From Sodiomyces alkalinus F11 (lineage: Eukaryota > Ascomycota > Sordariomycetes > Glomerellales > Plectosphaerellaceae), in the NCBI RefSeq assembly GCF_003711515.1, contig NW_021167079.1:4474677-4538676 (forward strand): 64,000 nucleotides of DNA, written 5' to 3'. Below the pieces are notes generated by a model. The model saw nothing but the letters and a program-made list of their open reading frames with translations, had not been told where the DNA came from and ran no database searches. Positions 54,880-64,000 of the stretch are shown one piece after another. The position numbers and the translations under genes are program-made. Position 1 is the first letter of the stretch; each line of letters opens with the position of its first letter.

Positions 54880-56397
54880 TTAAGCGGCACCGGTGATGAC
54901 CGGCGCAGGCGTAGGAGGCTCCGCGGATTCCACTGGCGGTTGGTACACGATAGAATCCTGTGCTTCCTCTCCCTCTATCGCCGGCGGCGGGACCACTGCG
55001 GCAGCGCTGTCCTCCCCGGCGGGAAAGCCCTCTTGCGGCTGGTCACGATCTTCGGGAAGCACACCGAAAGCTCTCCGCTCGTTGACGAAGCCCGGCGGCG
55101 AGCTCTCCCAGCTGTAGTTGTGCCATTCGCCCAGGGCGGGGCGCATCTGGTCGTCGGCCAGGCGGCGCATCTTGTCAGCGCGGGCCAGGACGGCGGCGTC
55201 CTCGGGGGAAAGAAATGCAGAGTCGGGGGTGATGGGGTGGTTGTTGTCGTCGTCGTCGTTGTTGTTGTTGTTGTTGTTGTTGCTGTTGTCGCCGCGCAGG
55301 TCGAGGTCGCGGATGACGTCTTCCCAGGCGCGGCAGGTTTCTTCCAGCTCGGAAGGCTTCGTTACGCCCATGACGCTGACGCCCACCCTCCTCCGACCGG
55401 CTGTCGTTGCCGTTGGTGTTGTTCTCTCGGCAGGGTCCGTAGTAGAAGAACAAGGGAGGGGAGGAGCCGAAGAACCAAACTCGGCGCCGCGACGGGCCCA
55501 GGCGGCCATGGCCCACCGCAGCGCCACGTCCTCCAGTTTCTCTCCCTCGGCGGAAGCCAGGTCGGCGAGGTCGCGGCAGGCGATGCGAAGAGGCCGGGGA
55601 GCGGGGTGCCAGGTAGCCTGGGGCCCAGCATCGGCGCCGCGGGAGGTAAGGAGGCCCATGGAGAGCATGCTCGCGTTGGTGACGACGGCGACTCGGGCGT
55701 CGCGGAAGCGGCGGAGGACGTCGTGGTGGGCGAGGCGGTCGTTTTGGAGGCAGAAGTGCGAGTAGGACTGCACGGCGTCGATGGGTTCGCCCGTCTCGCG
55801 GAGGATGAGGTCGGCGAGGTGGGCGAGGACGGGGAGTGGGTAGCCGGAGATGCCGATGTAGCGGACGAGGTTTTCGGAGTCGCGGAGGCGGCGGAGCTCG
55901 CGGACGGCGGAGACGACGGCGGTGGCGGGGACGAACTCGACGTCGTGGCAGTGGACGAGGTCGAGGTAGGGGGTTCCTAGCCTGGCGCAGGAACGGCGGA
56001 CGGAGTGGGCTATGTGGGCGGGGGAGTAGTCGAAGGTGGAGGGGCCGATGCGGCCGGCTTTGGTGATGAGGAAGAGGGATTCGCGGGGCGGGAGGCGGGG
56101 TGGCGATGACGGGGATTGTTCGCTGGAGAGGGTGCGTAGGGCGGCGCCGATGAGGCGCTCTGAGGGGCCGTAGTAGGGGGAGGTGTCGATTGCTCTTATT
56201 CCGCGGGCGAGGGCATGGCGGAGGATCGGGAGGGAGAGGTCGAGGTCGGGCGAGGGGTGGTATTGGGTGTTGAAGGTTGCGGTGCCTAGGATGAGGGGTG
56301 GGATGACGGTCGAGAGAGGTGGTCGGGAGGAGGAGGAGGAGGGGGAGGAGGAGGAGGAAGGGGGAGAAGCAGTCGTTGATGAGGCTGTGGTCGCCAT
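54880..56397 (-). CDS. ara2: Aldo/keto reductase, Ara2-type (D-arabinose 1-dehydrogenase / L-galactose dehydrogenase-like), 505 aa
   Basis: One exon. After a Ser/Pro-rich start, the AKR barrel begins at PPLILGTATFNTQYH. The catalytic tetrad is visible: Asp and Tyr in RAIDTSPYYGPSERLIG, Lys in LFLITKAGRIG and His in LDLVHCHDVEFV. Later barrel marks are YIGISGYPLPVL, AVQSYSHFCLQND and LRIACRDLADLA. Yeast Ara2 oxidises D-arabinose to the lactone with NAD+, the step before erythroascorbate. The protein is longer than usual (about 335-400 aa) because of a low-complexity Asn/Asp run (about residues 376-392) and a C-terminal extension. Convergent with sip5. Confidence 0.88.
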   Translation of the reverse strand: MATTASSTTASPPSSSSSPSSSSSRPPLSTVIPPLILGTATFNTQYHPSPDLDLSLPILRHALARGIRAIDTSPYYGPSERLIGAALRTLSSEQSPSSPPRLPPRESLFLITKAGRIGPSTFDYSPAHIAHSVRRSCARLGTPYLDLVHCHDVEFVPATAVVSAVRELRRLRDSENLVRYIGISGYPLPVLAHLADLILRETGEPIDAVQSYSHFCLQNDRLAHHDVLRRFRDARVAVVTNASMLSMGLLTSRGADAGPQATWHPAPRPLRIACRDLADLASAEGEKLEDVALRWAMAAWARRGAEFGSSAPPLPCSSTTDPAERTTPTATTAGRRRVGVSVMGVTKPSELEETCRAWEDVIRDLDLRGDNSNNNNNNNNDDDDNNHPITPDSAFLSPEDAAVLARADKMRRLADDQMRPALGEWHNYSWESSPPGFVNERRAFGVLPEDRDQPQEGFPAGEDSAAAVVPPPAIEGEEAQDSIVYQPPVESAEPPTPAPVITGAA

Positions 56398-58950
56398 GTC
56401 TTGGGCTAGGAAGTCGATGTCAAGGAGGCTAGAGCTATGGTGGAAGCGGCACCGGAGAGAGCACTGAGGGGTAGTGATAGTGAATAGTGATGGATTGGCG
56501 AGGTATCACAGGCGGTACGATGAGAGGTGAGGGCTTTGAGCCCGTTGTAGACAAGGCGGGTGTAATACAACGGAGGGTCGAACAACGCGTGTAGTGAGGG
56601 GCGACGGAAAAAAAAAAAAGAAAAGAAAAGAAAAGGGCAAATCGCTAATAAGAGCGCAAGATGGCGTATGCTAAAGAAATGGAGACGAGATCGAGGGGCG
56701 GGAGTCTATCAGTCTATCAGGGTCCGGACGCTTAATTTAGTTGCGCCGTCTTTGCGCCATTCCCGGGCGGGCCCGAGTGAAAAGAATAATCCATTAAATA
56801 CATCACGAAATCCCCAGAAACCTCTGGGTGGTGTACTGGAGTCCGCAGCTTTTCTACTCATTAGTCTTTATATACTGTGCTTCATCGGCTCTGTTAGACT
56901 CGGAGTTTTAGAATGCAGATGCGTAACATTGAACTATGGCAATGGAAGGGCAGAGAATCAGATCGTGGGGGGTTTGTTTCTTTTTCTTTTTCTCTTCCGC
57001 TACCGGGTTTTGAGGCATTATTGGGAACGCTATGAGTTGCGATGCGGGGGAGGTCGCAGTCATGTTAATAAAGAGAGGAAAGGGGCATATTCAAGCTCAA
57101 GAGGTCATCCAACAGCTCAAATGTCACGCTATCGCGGAGAATATGCGCATATGTAGTAATGGCAAGGAGGGGGAAAGACGGAAAAGGAGGCTGAGGCCGT
57201 GAGGCCAACCGTTCGGATTCAGGGTCCTTATATCTTGTACTATGGGCAGAGTATGAGAGTTGAAAAGGAGACAGGAGACACCCGCCTCTTCTAAGGTCAG
57301 GGTGTGGTTCGGCCACTCCCATCGGGTCATAGGTTGAAGACTCCTAGGCCAGCCGAGAGAAAAGAAGAAGAAAAAAGAAAGAAAAGGAGAAGAGAAAANN
57401 NNNNNNNNNNNNNNNNNNNNNNNNNNNNNNNNNNNNNNNNNNNNNNNNNNNNNNNNNNNNNNNNNNNNNNNNNNNNNNNNNNNNNNNNNGGTAAAAAAGG
57501 GGCAGGGGTTAAGACGGTGTTGTGCTTGTACAAACACCGCAGAACACATGTGCAATGATTAATAATAAACAAGTTGATGTGGTGTTTAATGGCAATAAAA
57601 TGGAACGTTAGTAAGAGAGAAAAGAGAAAATATGGAGAAATGGGAGGTTTAAGAGCGGTAGTATAAGCCGGTAGTATAAGCCGGTAGTATAAGCACACCA
57701 AGGGAAATGCCCCCTTTTTTCCGGTGGAAGCAGAGTCTCCGAGTCCGAGGTCCGGGGTAGTTCAACTTTTCAAGGTTGGAAAACCAGACGTTCATCACTC
57801 ATTATCTGTTCGCATTTATTTACAGTCGTCCTCAGTCCCCCGTCTCACAGCAAAGGCCGTTTCACTCAAATATGCCACATGCAGCCTTTGCACCTCGGTG
57901 TCCTGTCCAGTGCCGTCTGCCATCTGCCATCTTGGACATTGGGTCTATTCACGGTTGATTCATGCCTCCTCAATGCATCCTTCACCTGATATAATACCAG
58001 GTATATCGCTATTATCTGGCCGTTCTCCACGGCGCTACAGGTTTTGACAAAAAGACCGGGGGATTCACCCAAAATCGACCTCGATACTACCTCACCACCC
58101 TACCAGCCAAACCCCCTCTTCTTCCGCCCCATCGTCGTCGTCTTTATTTTGTCCGAGTCGAAGCACATTGGTGGATTTGTTCCATTCCTTTTCATTTTGC
58201 CGTACCACGGTATGTCACTCCATGGTGTCCAACTGCCGCACTTCGAACGAGCTTGCTTTCCCCCTGGCGGACCCGTCACCCGTCACCCGTCAGCCTCCCC
58301 GGGCTCGCACCGTTATGTTCGTTGTCTTAGCATTCTACCGGTTTGGCTGCCCCGGGCTCTCATCGACTATCGTATCCGCATCGCCCAATGCTTGTGGCTT
58401 GTGGCTTGTACGTTGTAGTGTAGTCTCGCTCCATTCGTCCGTCACCTCAGCTCCAGCCTCCCCGATTGACTGCCCCTTGGGCCCTTGGATATCATGTCAT
58501 GGACTCATGGTAGAGGTGCAGATGCTGTACCAAGTAAGCAAAAGAGGAATGCCACGCTACCTCCACCCCTTTCGGCATCCTGTCCATCGACTCCATCCTG
58601 CTTCGTCCACAACAGTCCCTCGACTTCCCCTTTGGTCGCTACGGAGCCTTGTCTCCCTTGACATGCCTGCAGTTCCATCGTAGATCGCGGTGGATGGTGG
58701 GTTACGCCCCCATTCTCCCAAAACCCCAACTGGAATGGCCCATGACGCAGTGCCGACCTGGAGCCCCTGATTCTTGAACGGGCCCTTGGAAATGGCAATG
58801 GGCAATGGTGCTCATAAACATGCCCTGTCCCGGTCTGGCTCCCGCCTCCCGCTTGCCGCCTCCCATCCTCCACCCCTCTCTTCGTCGCCGTTGCGTTGTT
58901 GCCCCTAGTTAGTAGTCCGTCCGCAGTAGACTCTTGTCGGCATCCGCATC
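56398..58950. other. Intergenic, about 2.5 kb, with an assembly gap
   Basis: Lies between two divergent starts (56397 and 58951). A poly-A/AAAAG tract is at 56608-56635. A triplicate GGTAGTATAAGCC unit is at about 57654-57692. Overlapping frames at 58044-58873 have no family likeness. No gene is supported. Confidence 0.5.
57399..57489. other. Assembly gap (91 N)
   Basis: A run of N preceded by a purine-rich low-complexity tract (AAGAAGAAAAAAGAAAG). Confidence 0.99.
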
Positions 58951-61315
58951 ATGCACTGGTCAACTGCTCTTCTCGGTGCCGTGGCCCTGGCAGGCTCTGG
59001 TATGTTTCCTCCGGTTTTACTTCCCCCCTTCTGTCAAAACGTGCATGTGAATCGTGAGACCAAGTTGCTGACTAGTCAACTTCGTACTATCATCGCCTCA
59101 GCCGCTGCCCAGGACACCTACACTTACACCGATGGCGAGGGGAGAACCTTCCTCGGCTACACCAACACCGCCGGCATCCGCTACGGCATCGCCATCGCCG
59201 AGGGTGCCATCGAGGGCGCTTATGATGCCATGATCCAGATCACAGCCCCCAACAGCATCGGCTGGGCTGGTCTATCATGGGGTGGCAGTATGACCTACAG
59301 CCCCTTGGCCGTCGTCTGGCCCAACGGTGACGACGTTCAGGTTTCTTCCCGCATAGCCTTGTAAGATGATGGGACCTCGTGCTTTCTTTCTTGCTTTCTT
59401 GCTTTTTTTTTCTTTTTTCCCCACCGCCGCCCCTTTCCCCTATTTACATGTACTTTCTGCTAACAAAGAACAGTGGTTACTCGTTGCCTTCCCTCTACTA
59501 CGACGCCACCTACTTCTTCCTCCCGGGCTCCGGCACCAACGAAACCCACTTCACTGCCACCGCCCTGTGCATGGGCTGTACCTCTTGGACCCCGCCCGGC
59601 GCCGGCCCCATCGACCTCGACCCGAACGGCGAGAACACTCTCGCCTTCGCCTACTCCACCAGCCCCGTCACCGACCCCGACGACATCGACACCACCTTCG
59701 GCCGCCATGACGCCCACGGACGCTGGTCTCCCGACTTCTCCCAGGCCCAGCATCCCGACTTTTACGACTGGTTCGAAGACATCGAGTTCCCCTGCCCCAC
59801 CGTACCCCCTCCCACCAGCTCGGTCCCGGCATCGACCAGCTCCATCCCCATCCCGACCCCGTCCGACGACCCGGCGGACCCGGACCCCCTCCCGGTCCCC
59901 AGCTCCTGCCCCGGCGTGAGCAGTTTCCGCTCCGGCTTCGGCGTCGCCAACGGCTGGAGGGCCGTCAAGCTCGCCGGCAACCTCCGCACCCCGCGCGGCA
60001 TCGTCCTCGACACCAGGGGCAACCTCCTCGTCGTGGAGTCCGGCCTCGGCGTCACCGTGCACACCTTTGGCCCCGACGGCTGCTTCGCCTCGAGCAAGAC
60101 CCTCATCTCCAACGCGGCCCTGAACCACGGCATCGGCCTGACCGCCGACGGCAGGACCCTGTACGTCACCTCCATGACCACCGCCTTCGAGTACAGCTAC
60201 GACCCCGTCGCCCAGACCGTCAGCAGCGAGCGCATTGTCGTCACGGGTATGATTCAGGGTGGTCACCCCACGCGCGCCCTCATTATCCCGCCTGCGTACC
60301 CTCACCTTCTCGTCATCTCCCTCGGCTCGTATGACAACATCGACCATCCTACCATTGATCCTTCGGTCGGTCGCGCTATTGTGAAGGTCTTCGACATGCG
60401 CGACGTGCCTCAGGGCGGGTACCGGTATAATACCCAGGGATACCTTCTCGGGTACGGTCTTCGGAATGGTGTGGCCCTGGCGGCTGATGGTAATAGCCAG
60501 TACGTACAAGATGCGTTACTCTCGTTCTCTCCTTCTTGCTGTCCCCTTCTGGTTGTCCCCTTTTCTCTGTCCCCTTCTTTCCAATACGACCGTTGACAAA
60601 CGACCCTGTAGCATCTGGGAGGTCGAAAATGGAGCCGATCAGTTCCAGCGCACCGTCAACGGTCAATCTTATGACATTCACGCCGACAACCCGGCCGAAG
60701 AACTCAACTATCGTATGTTATGTGCTTACCCCTCGAGTTGAGGACATCGACATTTTGCCACGTACTAACGTCGTTCACTCTTCTTCCCCACCAGTCGGAG
60801 ACCCCTCAGTCGAGAACCCAAACTGGTACGGCTACCCGACCTGCCACACCATCTTCGGCGCCGAACAGCTGACGGACGCCCAATTCCAAACGGGCGACCA
60901 ATTCGTCCTCGCCCCGAACGCGACCTTCAGCGACGCCGACTGCGTCCGCCGCGGCTCCGTGCCCGCCCGGCTGAGCTTCCAAGCCCACACGGCCCCGATG
61001 GACGCCGCCTTCGACCGCGACTTCGAGAACCTCTTCATCACCTTCCACGGCTCCTGGAACCGGCCCCAGGCCACGGGATACAAGGTCGTCCAGGTGCCCT
61101 ACACCCGCAACGGCCAGGGCCTGTACGAGCCCGTCGACCCGCCCAACAGCCGCACCGCCGCGAGGGATATCTTCTGGAGCGAGAACGAGTCGAGCTGCTC
61201 CAGCTTTACGTGTTTCCGGCCTTGCGGGATTGTCTTTGACCGGGCTTACTCGCGGTTGTTTGTTGCGAGCGATCGGCCTGCCGAGGGTGAGCTGTTCATG
61301 CTTGCGCGGGTTTGA
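58951..61315 (+). CDS. Secreted AA8 cytochrome-AA12 PQQ-dependent pyranose/sorbosone dehydrogenase, 651 aa
   Basis: Exons inferred at 58951-58999, 59102-59360, 59474-60499, 60612-60712 and 60795-61315 (1956 nt, phases agree). A signal peptide (MHWSTALLGAVALAGSAAAQ) leads to a CDH-type cytochrome b domain (about residues 20-195). It has GLSWGGSMTYSPLAVVWPNG, with the Met expected to bind haem, and FGRHDAHGRW, a likely His ligand. A Pro/Ser/Thr linker (about 200-230) joins it to a beta-propeller of the sorbosone dehydrogenase type (LRTPRGIVLDTRGNLLVVE, LNHGIGLTADGRTLYVTS, GYGLRNGVALAADG, TFHGSWNRP), the AA12 fold that uses PQQ and Ca. Such enzymes oxidise sugars outside the cell and pass electrons through the haem, possibly to lytic polysaccharide monooxygenases. 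No CBM1 is seen. Confidence 0.9.
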
Positions 61316-61690
61316 TGGAACCAGACTGGTCCTTTTGTGTAGTGGACTGCGGGAGAGAGAAGAGAAACGAAGTCGGAGAAAGGGAATGAGTTGTGAGAGA
61401 GGTGGATGAGAGACGAGAGAGTGGCGAATAGCGATGGGTGTATTTTGAACACTATGAGCTGTCCGAGGAATTACAGTCTGTATATTTCTGAGATGCTACA
61501 TAGCGCCTTGCTATATCCGAGAAAAAAGAAGAAAAAAAAGGCCGGGCATCCATTGACGGAGTTCACGCCTTCTCGTTGACGATGGTCTGTCAAAGTTCGT
61601 GTCTTGGTGACGAGCTTATTATTAGTTGTTTGACCTACGGCAAGCCGTAGAGGCAAGTATCTTATCAGAACACAACTAAAGTACGGAAAG
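61316..61690. other. 3' flank of the dehydrogenase gene, no gene seen
   Basis: About 375 bp between the stop codon and the left end of the DNA transposon; probably 3' UTR and spacer. Confidence 0.5.
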
Positions 61691-62239
61691 TTAGGCCCTG
61701 TTCGATAACGCTCACAAGCTGGCGGAAAAACTCCTAAGGATTTTATAAAAGATATGAACGTAGCCAAGACGCTATTTTAACGCTAGTCCGTGCCCTCGAT
61801 ATATCTTTTTATATAATGAGTAAAATATCCCTCGGGGGAATATCGAACCGATTCTATAGAATACGGGGTAAAGTCTTATAGATAAAAAAAAACTTTCTTT
61901 TTACGGTTAGAGAATATCGTATTAACTACTATCTATATTAATATATCGGGACTAGATTATATTAGTGTCGAATAGGTTATAAAAGGGTCCTTAGATAATA
62001 TACCGGATCCGGATAGCGTCGACACCCTATCCATTGATTTCACGCCTATATAGGATATACCGGCCACGGATTTCACGCCTACGCAGGATACGCCGGCTAT
62101 ACAGGACACGCTCACCGATAATATCTTTAGCGATAATAAGGTATCCGAAAGTAGTACAAATAGTCGGAATCTTAATACCCGGAGCCGCCCTATACCCTAG
62201 GCTAATACCTTATTATCGAAATAGTCCTCACGTATAATA

Positions 62240-62700
62240 TAGAAGGATAACCTTAAGCGTAAACTATATACGTAGATAGTTATTACTTATTGCGATAATA
62301 CTGTATTCGCGACAAATAATAAGAAGTTAGCGAAATAGGCTACCCTAGCGGGTATCTTACTATATATACAGGAGATATTCCCCGGGGTTAACCTAATAGT
62401 TAGATCGATATTAGCGAAGCTCGAATACACCGAAAAAAAGCTACGAGCGGCCCTAACGCTTATCGGTAAGTCTAAAGTAAATAACTACGACGATAAGACC
62501 GGTATAATCGATATAAAAAAGGAGTAGTAGGACGTATTCGGTGCTAAGTTCGGCAATATCGATAGCCGTATCCGAAAGCGCCGAGGGCTATAGTAGATTA
62601 AGAGTCTTTTAAAGCTTATATAGCCTAATACTGCTATAATAGGCTACGATATCGCGGATGTTTATAAGCTGGATTAATAACGTAAGCGTTAGTAAGTAGT
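62240..62700 (+). pseudogene. Harbinger accessory (Myb/SANT-like DNA-binding) protein remnant
   Basis: A frame with stops reads VITYCDNTVFATNNKKLAK, ATLAGILLYIQEIFPGVNL and LAKLEYTEKKLRAALTLIGKS, then an acidic part (GIIDIKKE). It is helical and resembles the second gene carried by fungal Harbinger elements, but the family call is tentative. Confidence 0.4.
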
Positions 62701-63385
62701 ATTAATGCCGCAGCTAGCTAAGAAAAAGCGCCTTCGGCCTAGTTAATAATAGGATTCTAATAGTAGTAGTATAAGGATATACTCCCCCGTACCTCGTAAC
62801 GATCTACTTAATAATATATCTATGCGGCGGCACCGTAGAAAGGAGGATAACTTACCTACTAAAGCTATAATAGCCGGGTTAGTTATATTATTAGCTCGTT
62901 AAAACACGATACTTATCTCTAATACTATTATTACTTATTAGAATGCCTTTCGCGACGAATTAGACGGTGTTATAAGTATAGTTGAGGTAAGCTAATACTT
63001 TACTTAAGAGCCTAATACCATAACTATATTTAAAACATTAGATAAAGAGGGAAAAAAGGAACTATTAAAGTAGCTTAGTTTTATAAAAAAAACGGTTATT
63101 AAAGATAATAGTGATAATAGTAGTAGTAACGACGATAATAGTAGATAAGGTAGGCATAGCCTTATAAAGCTAGATTCTAATTAAGTAGTTCTAATTAGCT
63201 AGTTTTAGTTACCGCCTGCCTGAAAAGGACTAGTACGGGGTATAGCTTTATCTTATCCGCTACTTCTATAGATATAGCGGTTAGTATAGTACTTAATATA
63301 TCGATATATTAAACCCTTTTTCCCTTAATAATAACCTCTATTTTACTACCACTACTACTCTATTATCTTAGATATTTAGTATCGT

Positions 63386-64000
63386 ATCTCTAATCTACCC
63401 TTTCTGCTAATACTACGATCAGCACACTCAGTGGCCAGCTATAGCAGCCGCTCTTCCTCTTCCTTAGTAAGTCCACTAACAGGAATAGTTATAGTACGTA
63501 TAGATCTAACGAAGTTCTAGATCCCTGTTACCGTATATATAATCTTAATCTGCTTTCTAAGGCTATACTTAGGTGTCTTCCTATCGATAATACGAAAAGA
63601 CCTCATTCATACCCTAAAACCCCGTTTAATAGCGCTTCGGTAGCCTACGTGGAAGCGATTAAACCGCTTCTTTAAGAATAGCTATCTCTATTCTATTTTA
63701 GAGAAATCCTAGAGGTAGTACCTTTTACCGTCGAACGGGGTAACAATACCTCGAATATTATTACTAAACCCGTTATCTATAAGGTAGAACCTCCTATTAG
63801 GTACGTGAAAGGTACCCCTAGAAAAAGCCTCTCAAAGTAATAAAGAGTCGTTTATACTACCCTTAGCACCGGCTAGGATATATATAAATAAGAGGTTAAA
63901 ATCGACTACGGCGAGAATATTTTATATTAGTTACCCTTTCCAGTTATAAAACCGCCGTTACGACCTAGGTAGTATAAACACTACGATATACGTGCTATCG
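63386..64000 (-). pseudogene. Harbinger transposase (DDE_Tnp_4) remnant, C-terminal half
   Basis: The minus strand reads with a few stops: LAGAKGSINDS, FYLIDNGFSNNIRGIVTPF (second catalytic Asp region), NRFHVGYRSAIKRGFRV and a final KQIKIIYTVTGI-x-NFVRSIR. The last Asp/Glu block should read AIERGFG; here the Glu codon is AAA (63625-63627) and the next Trp is TGA, both G-to-A. The N-terminal half lies beyond the window. Confidence 0.7.

Larger units (their letters stand above)
61694..64000. mobile_element. PIF/Harbinger DNA transposon, RIP-mutated, left part
   Basis: The element appears to start at GGCCCTGTTCGATAACGCTC (61694), preceded by TTA (61691-61693), the 3-bp target typical of Harbinger. 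The sequence inside is AT-rich, short of CpA/TpG and full of stops. It holds two opposed coding remnants, an accessory gene on the plus strand and a DDE transposase on the minus strand, as in intact Harbinger elements. The right end is outside the window, so inverted repeats could not be compared. Confidence 0.75.

Noticed and set aside
54940..55980. 346-codon plus-strand frame opposite the aldo/keto reductase
   Set aside because: It contains a poly-Val run that mirrors the Asn/Asp repeat and lacks any family likeness; the minus-strand catalytic tetrad decides.
58168..58683. 171-codon frame and overlapping minus-strand frames upstream of the AA8-AA12 gene
   Set aside because: Cys/Pro/Ser-rich without motif or good splice signals; several frames overlap equally.
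59460..60509. 349-codon minus-strand frame opposite the AA12 domain
   Set aside because: Same reason: the composition is a mirror of the sense codons and the true gene on the plus strand is clear.
1..64000. CRISPR arrays, bacterial operons, prophage or an integrated virus
   Set aside because: The tandem repeats present are simple micro- and minisatellites without spacers. Genes have introns and fungal families. The only integrated elements seen are retrotransposons, a Harbinger transposon and the mitochondrial copy.

Overview
The window is nuclear DNA of a filamentous ascomycete (Pezizomycotina, most likely a Sordariomycete). The evidence is GC-rich genes with short GT-AG introns (about 50-210 bp), fungal gene families (TOR, SIP5, Rtf2, PL4 and AA8-AA12 secreted enzymes, a Zn2Cys6 factor) and AT-rich blocks almost emptied of CpA/TpG, the mark of repeat-induced point mutation (RIP). 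All assignments come from reading the sequence and translations; no database search was run.

Left edge (1 to about 3250): a decayed copy of mitochondrial DNA in the nuclear genome (NUMT). On the minus strand it keeps the order rns, tRNA-Tyr, tRNA-Asn, cox3, tRNA-Lys, tRNA-Gly, tRNA-Asp, nad6. A short minisatellite (about 3276-3380) follows.

Gene island 1 (3540-16476): a hypothetical gene, a three-exon membrane protein, a Zn2Cys6 regulator fragment beside a (TTTTC)n tract, a RidA-family gene, and the whole TOR kinase gene (2443 aa, four exons).

Retroelement block (17106-31709): a Ty1/copia element (25898-31532, 5-bp target duplication AGGTA) sits inside a Ty3/gypsy element (127-bp LTRs that differ by transitions only). 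Both are heavily RIP-mutated. The pair occupies what was a divergent promoter of about 760 bp between TOR and rtf2.

Gene island 2 (31839-61315): rtf2; glucosidase II beta subunit; a GCIP/cyclin-D1-binding-like protein; a GrpB-fold protein; a PL4 rhamnogalacturonan lyase with a one-base frameshift between signal peptide and enzyme; a two-exon 73-aa gene; a C2H2 zinc-finger gene with a TTTC repeat and assembly gap in an intron; a nine-exon sugar transporter; SIP5; an Ara2-type aldo/keto reductase; and a secreted AA8 cytochrome-AA12 PQQ dehydrogenase.

Right edge (61694 to 64000): a RIP-mutated PIF/Harbinger DNA transposon that runs out of the window. The genes do not form a pathway or cluster. 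Links are loose: TOR and SIP5 (Snf1 partner) belong to nutrient signalling, while the PL4 lyase, sugar transporter and AA8-AA12 enzyme fit plant-polysaccharide use.
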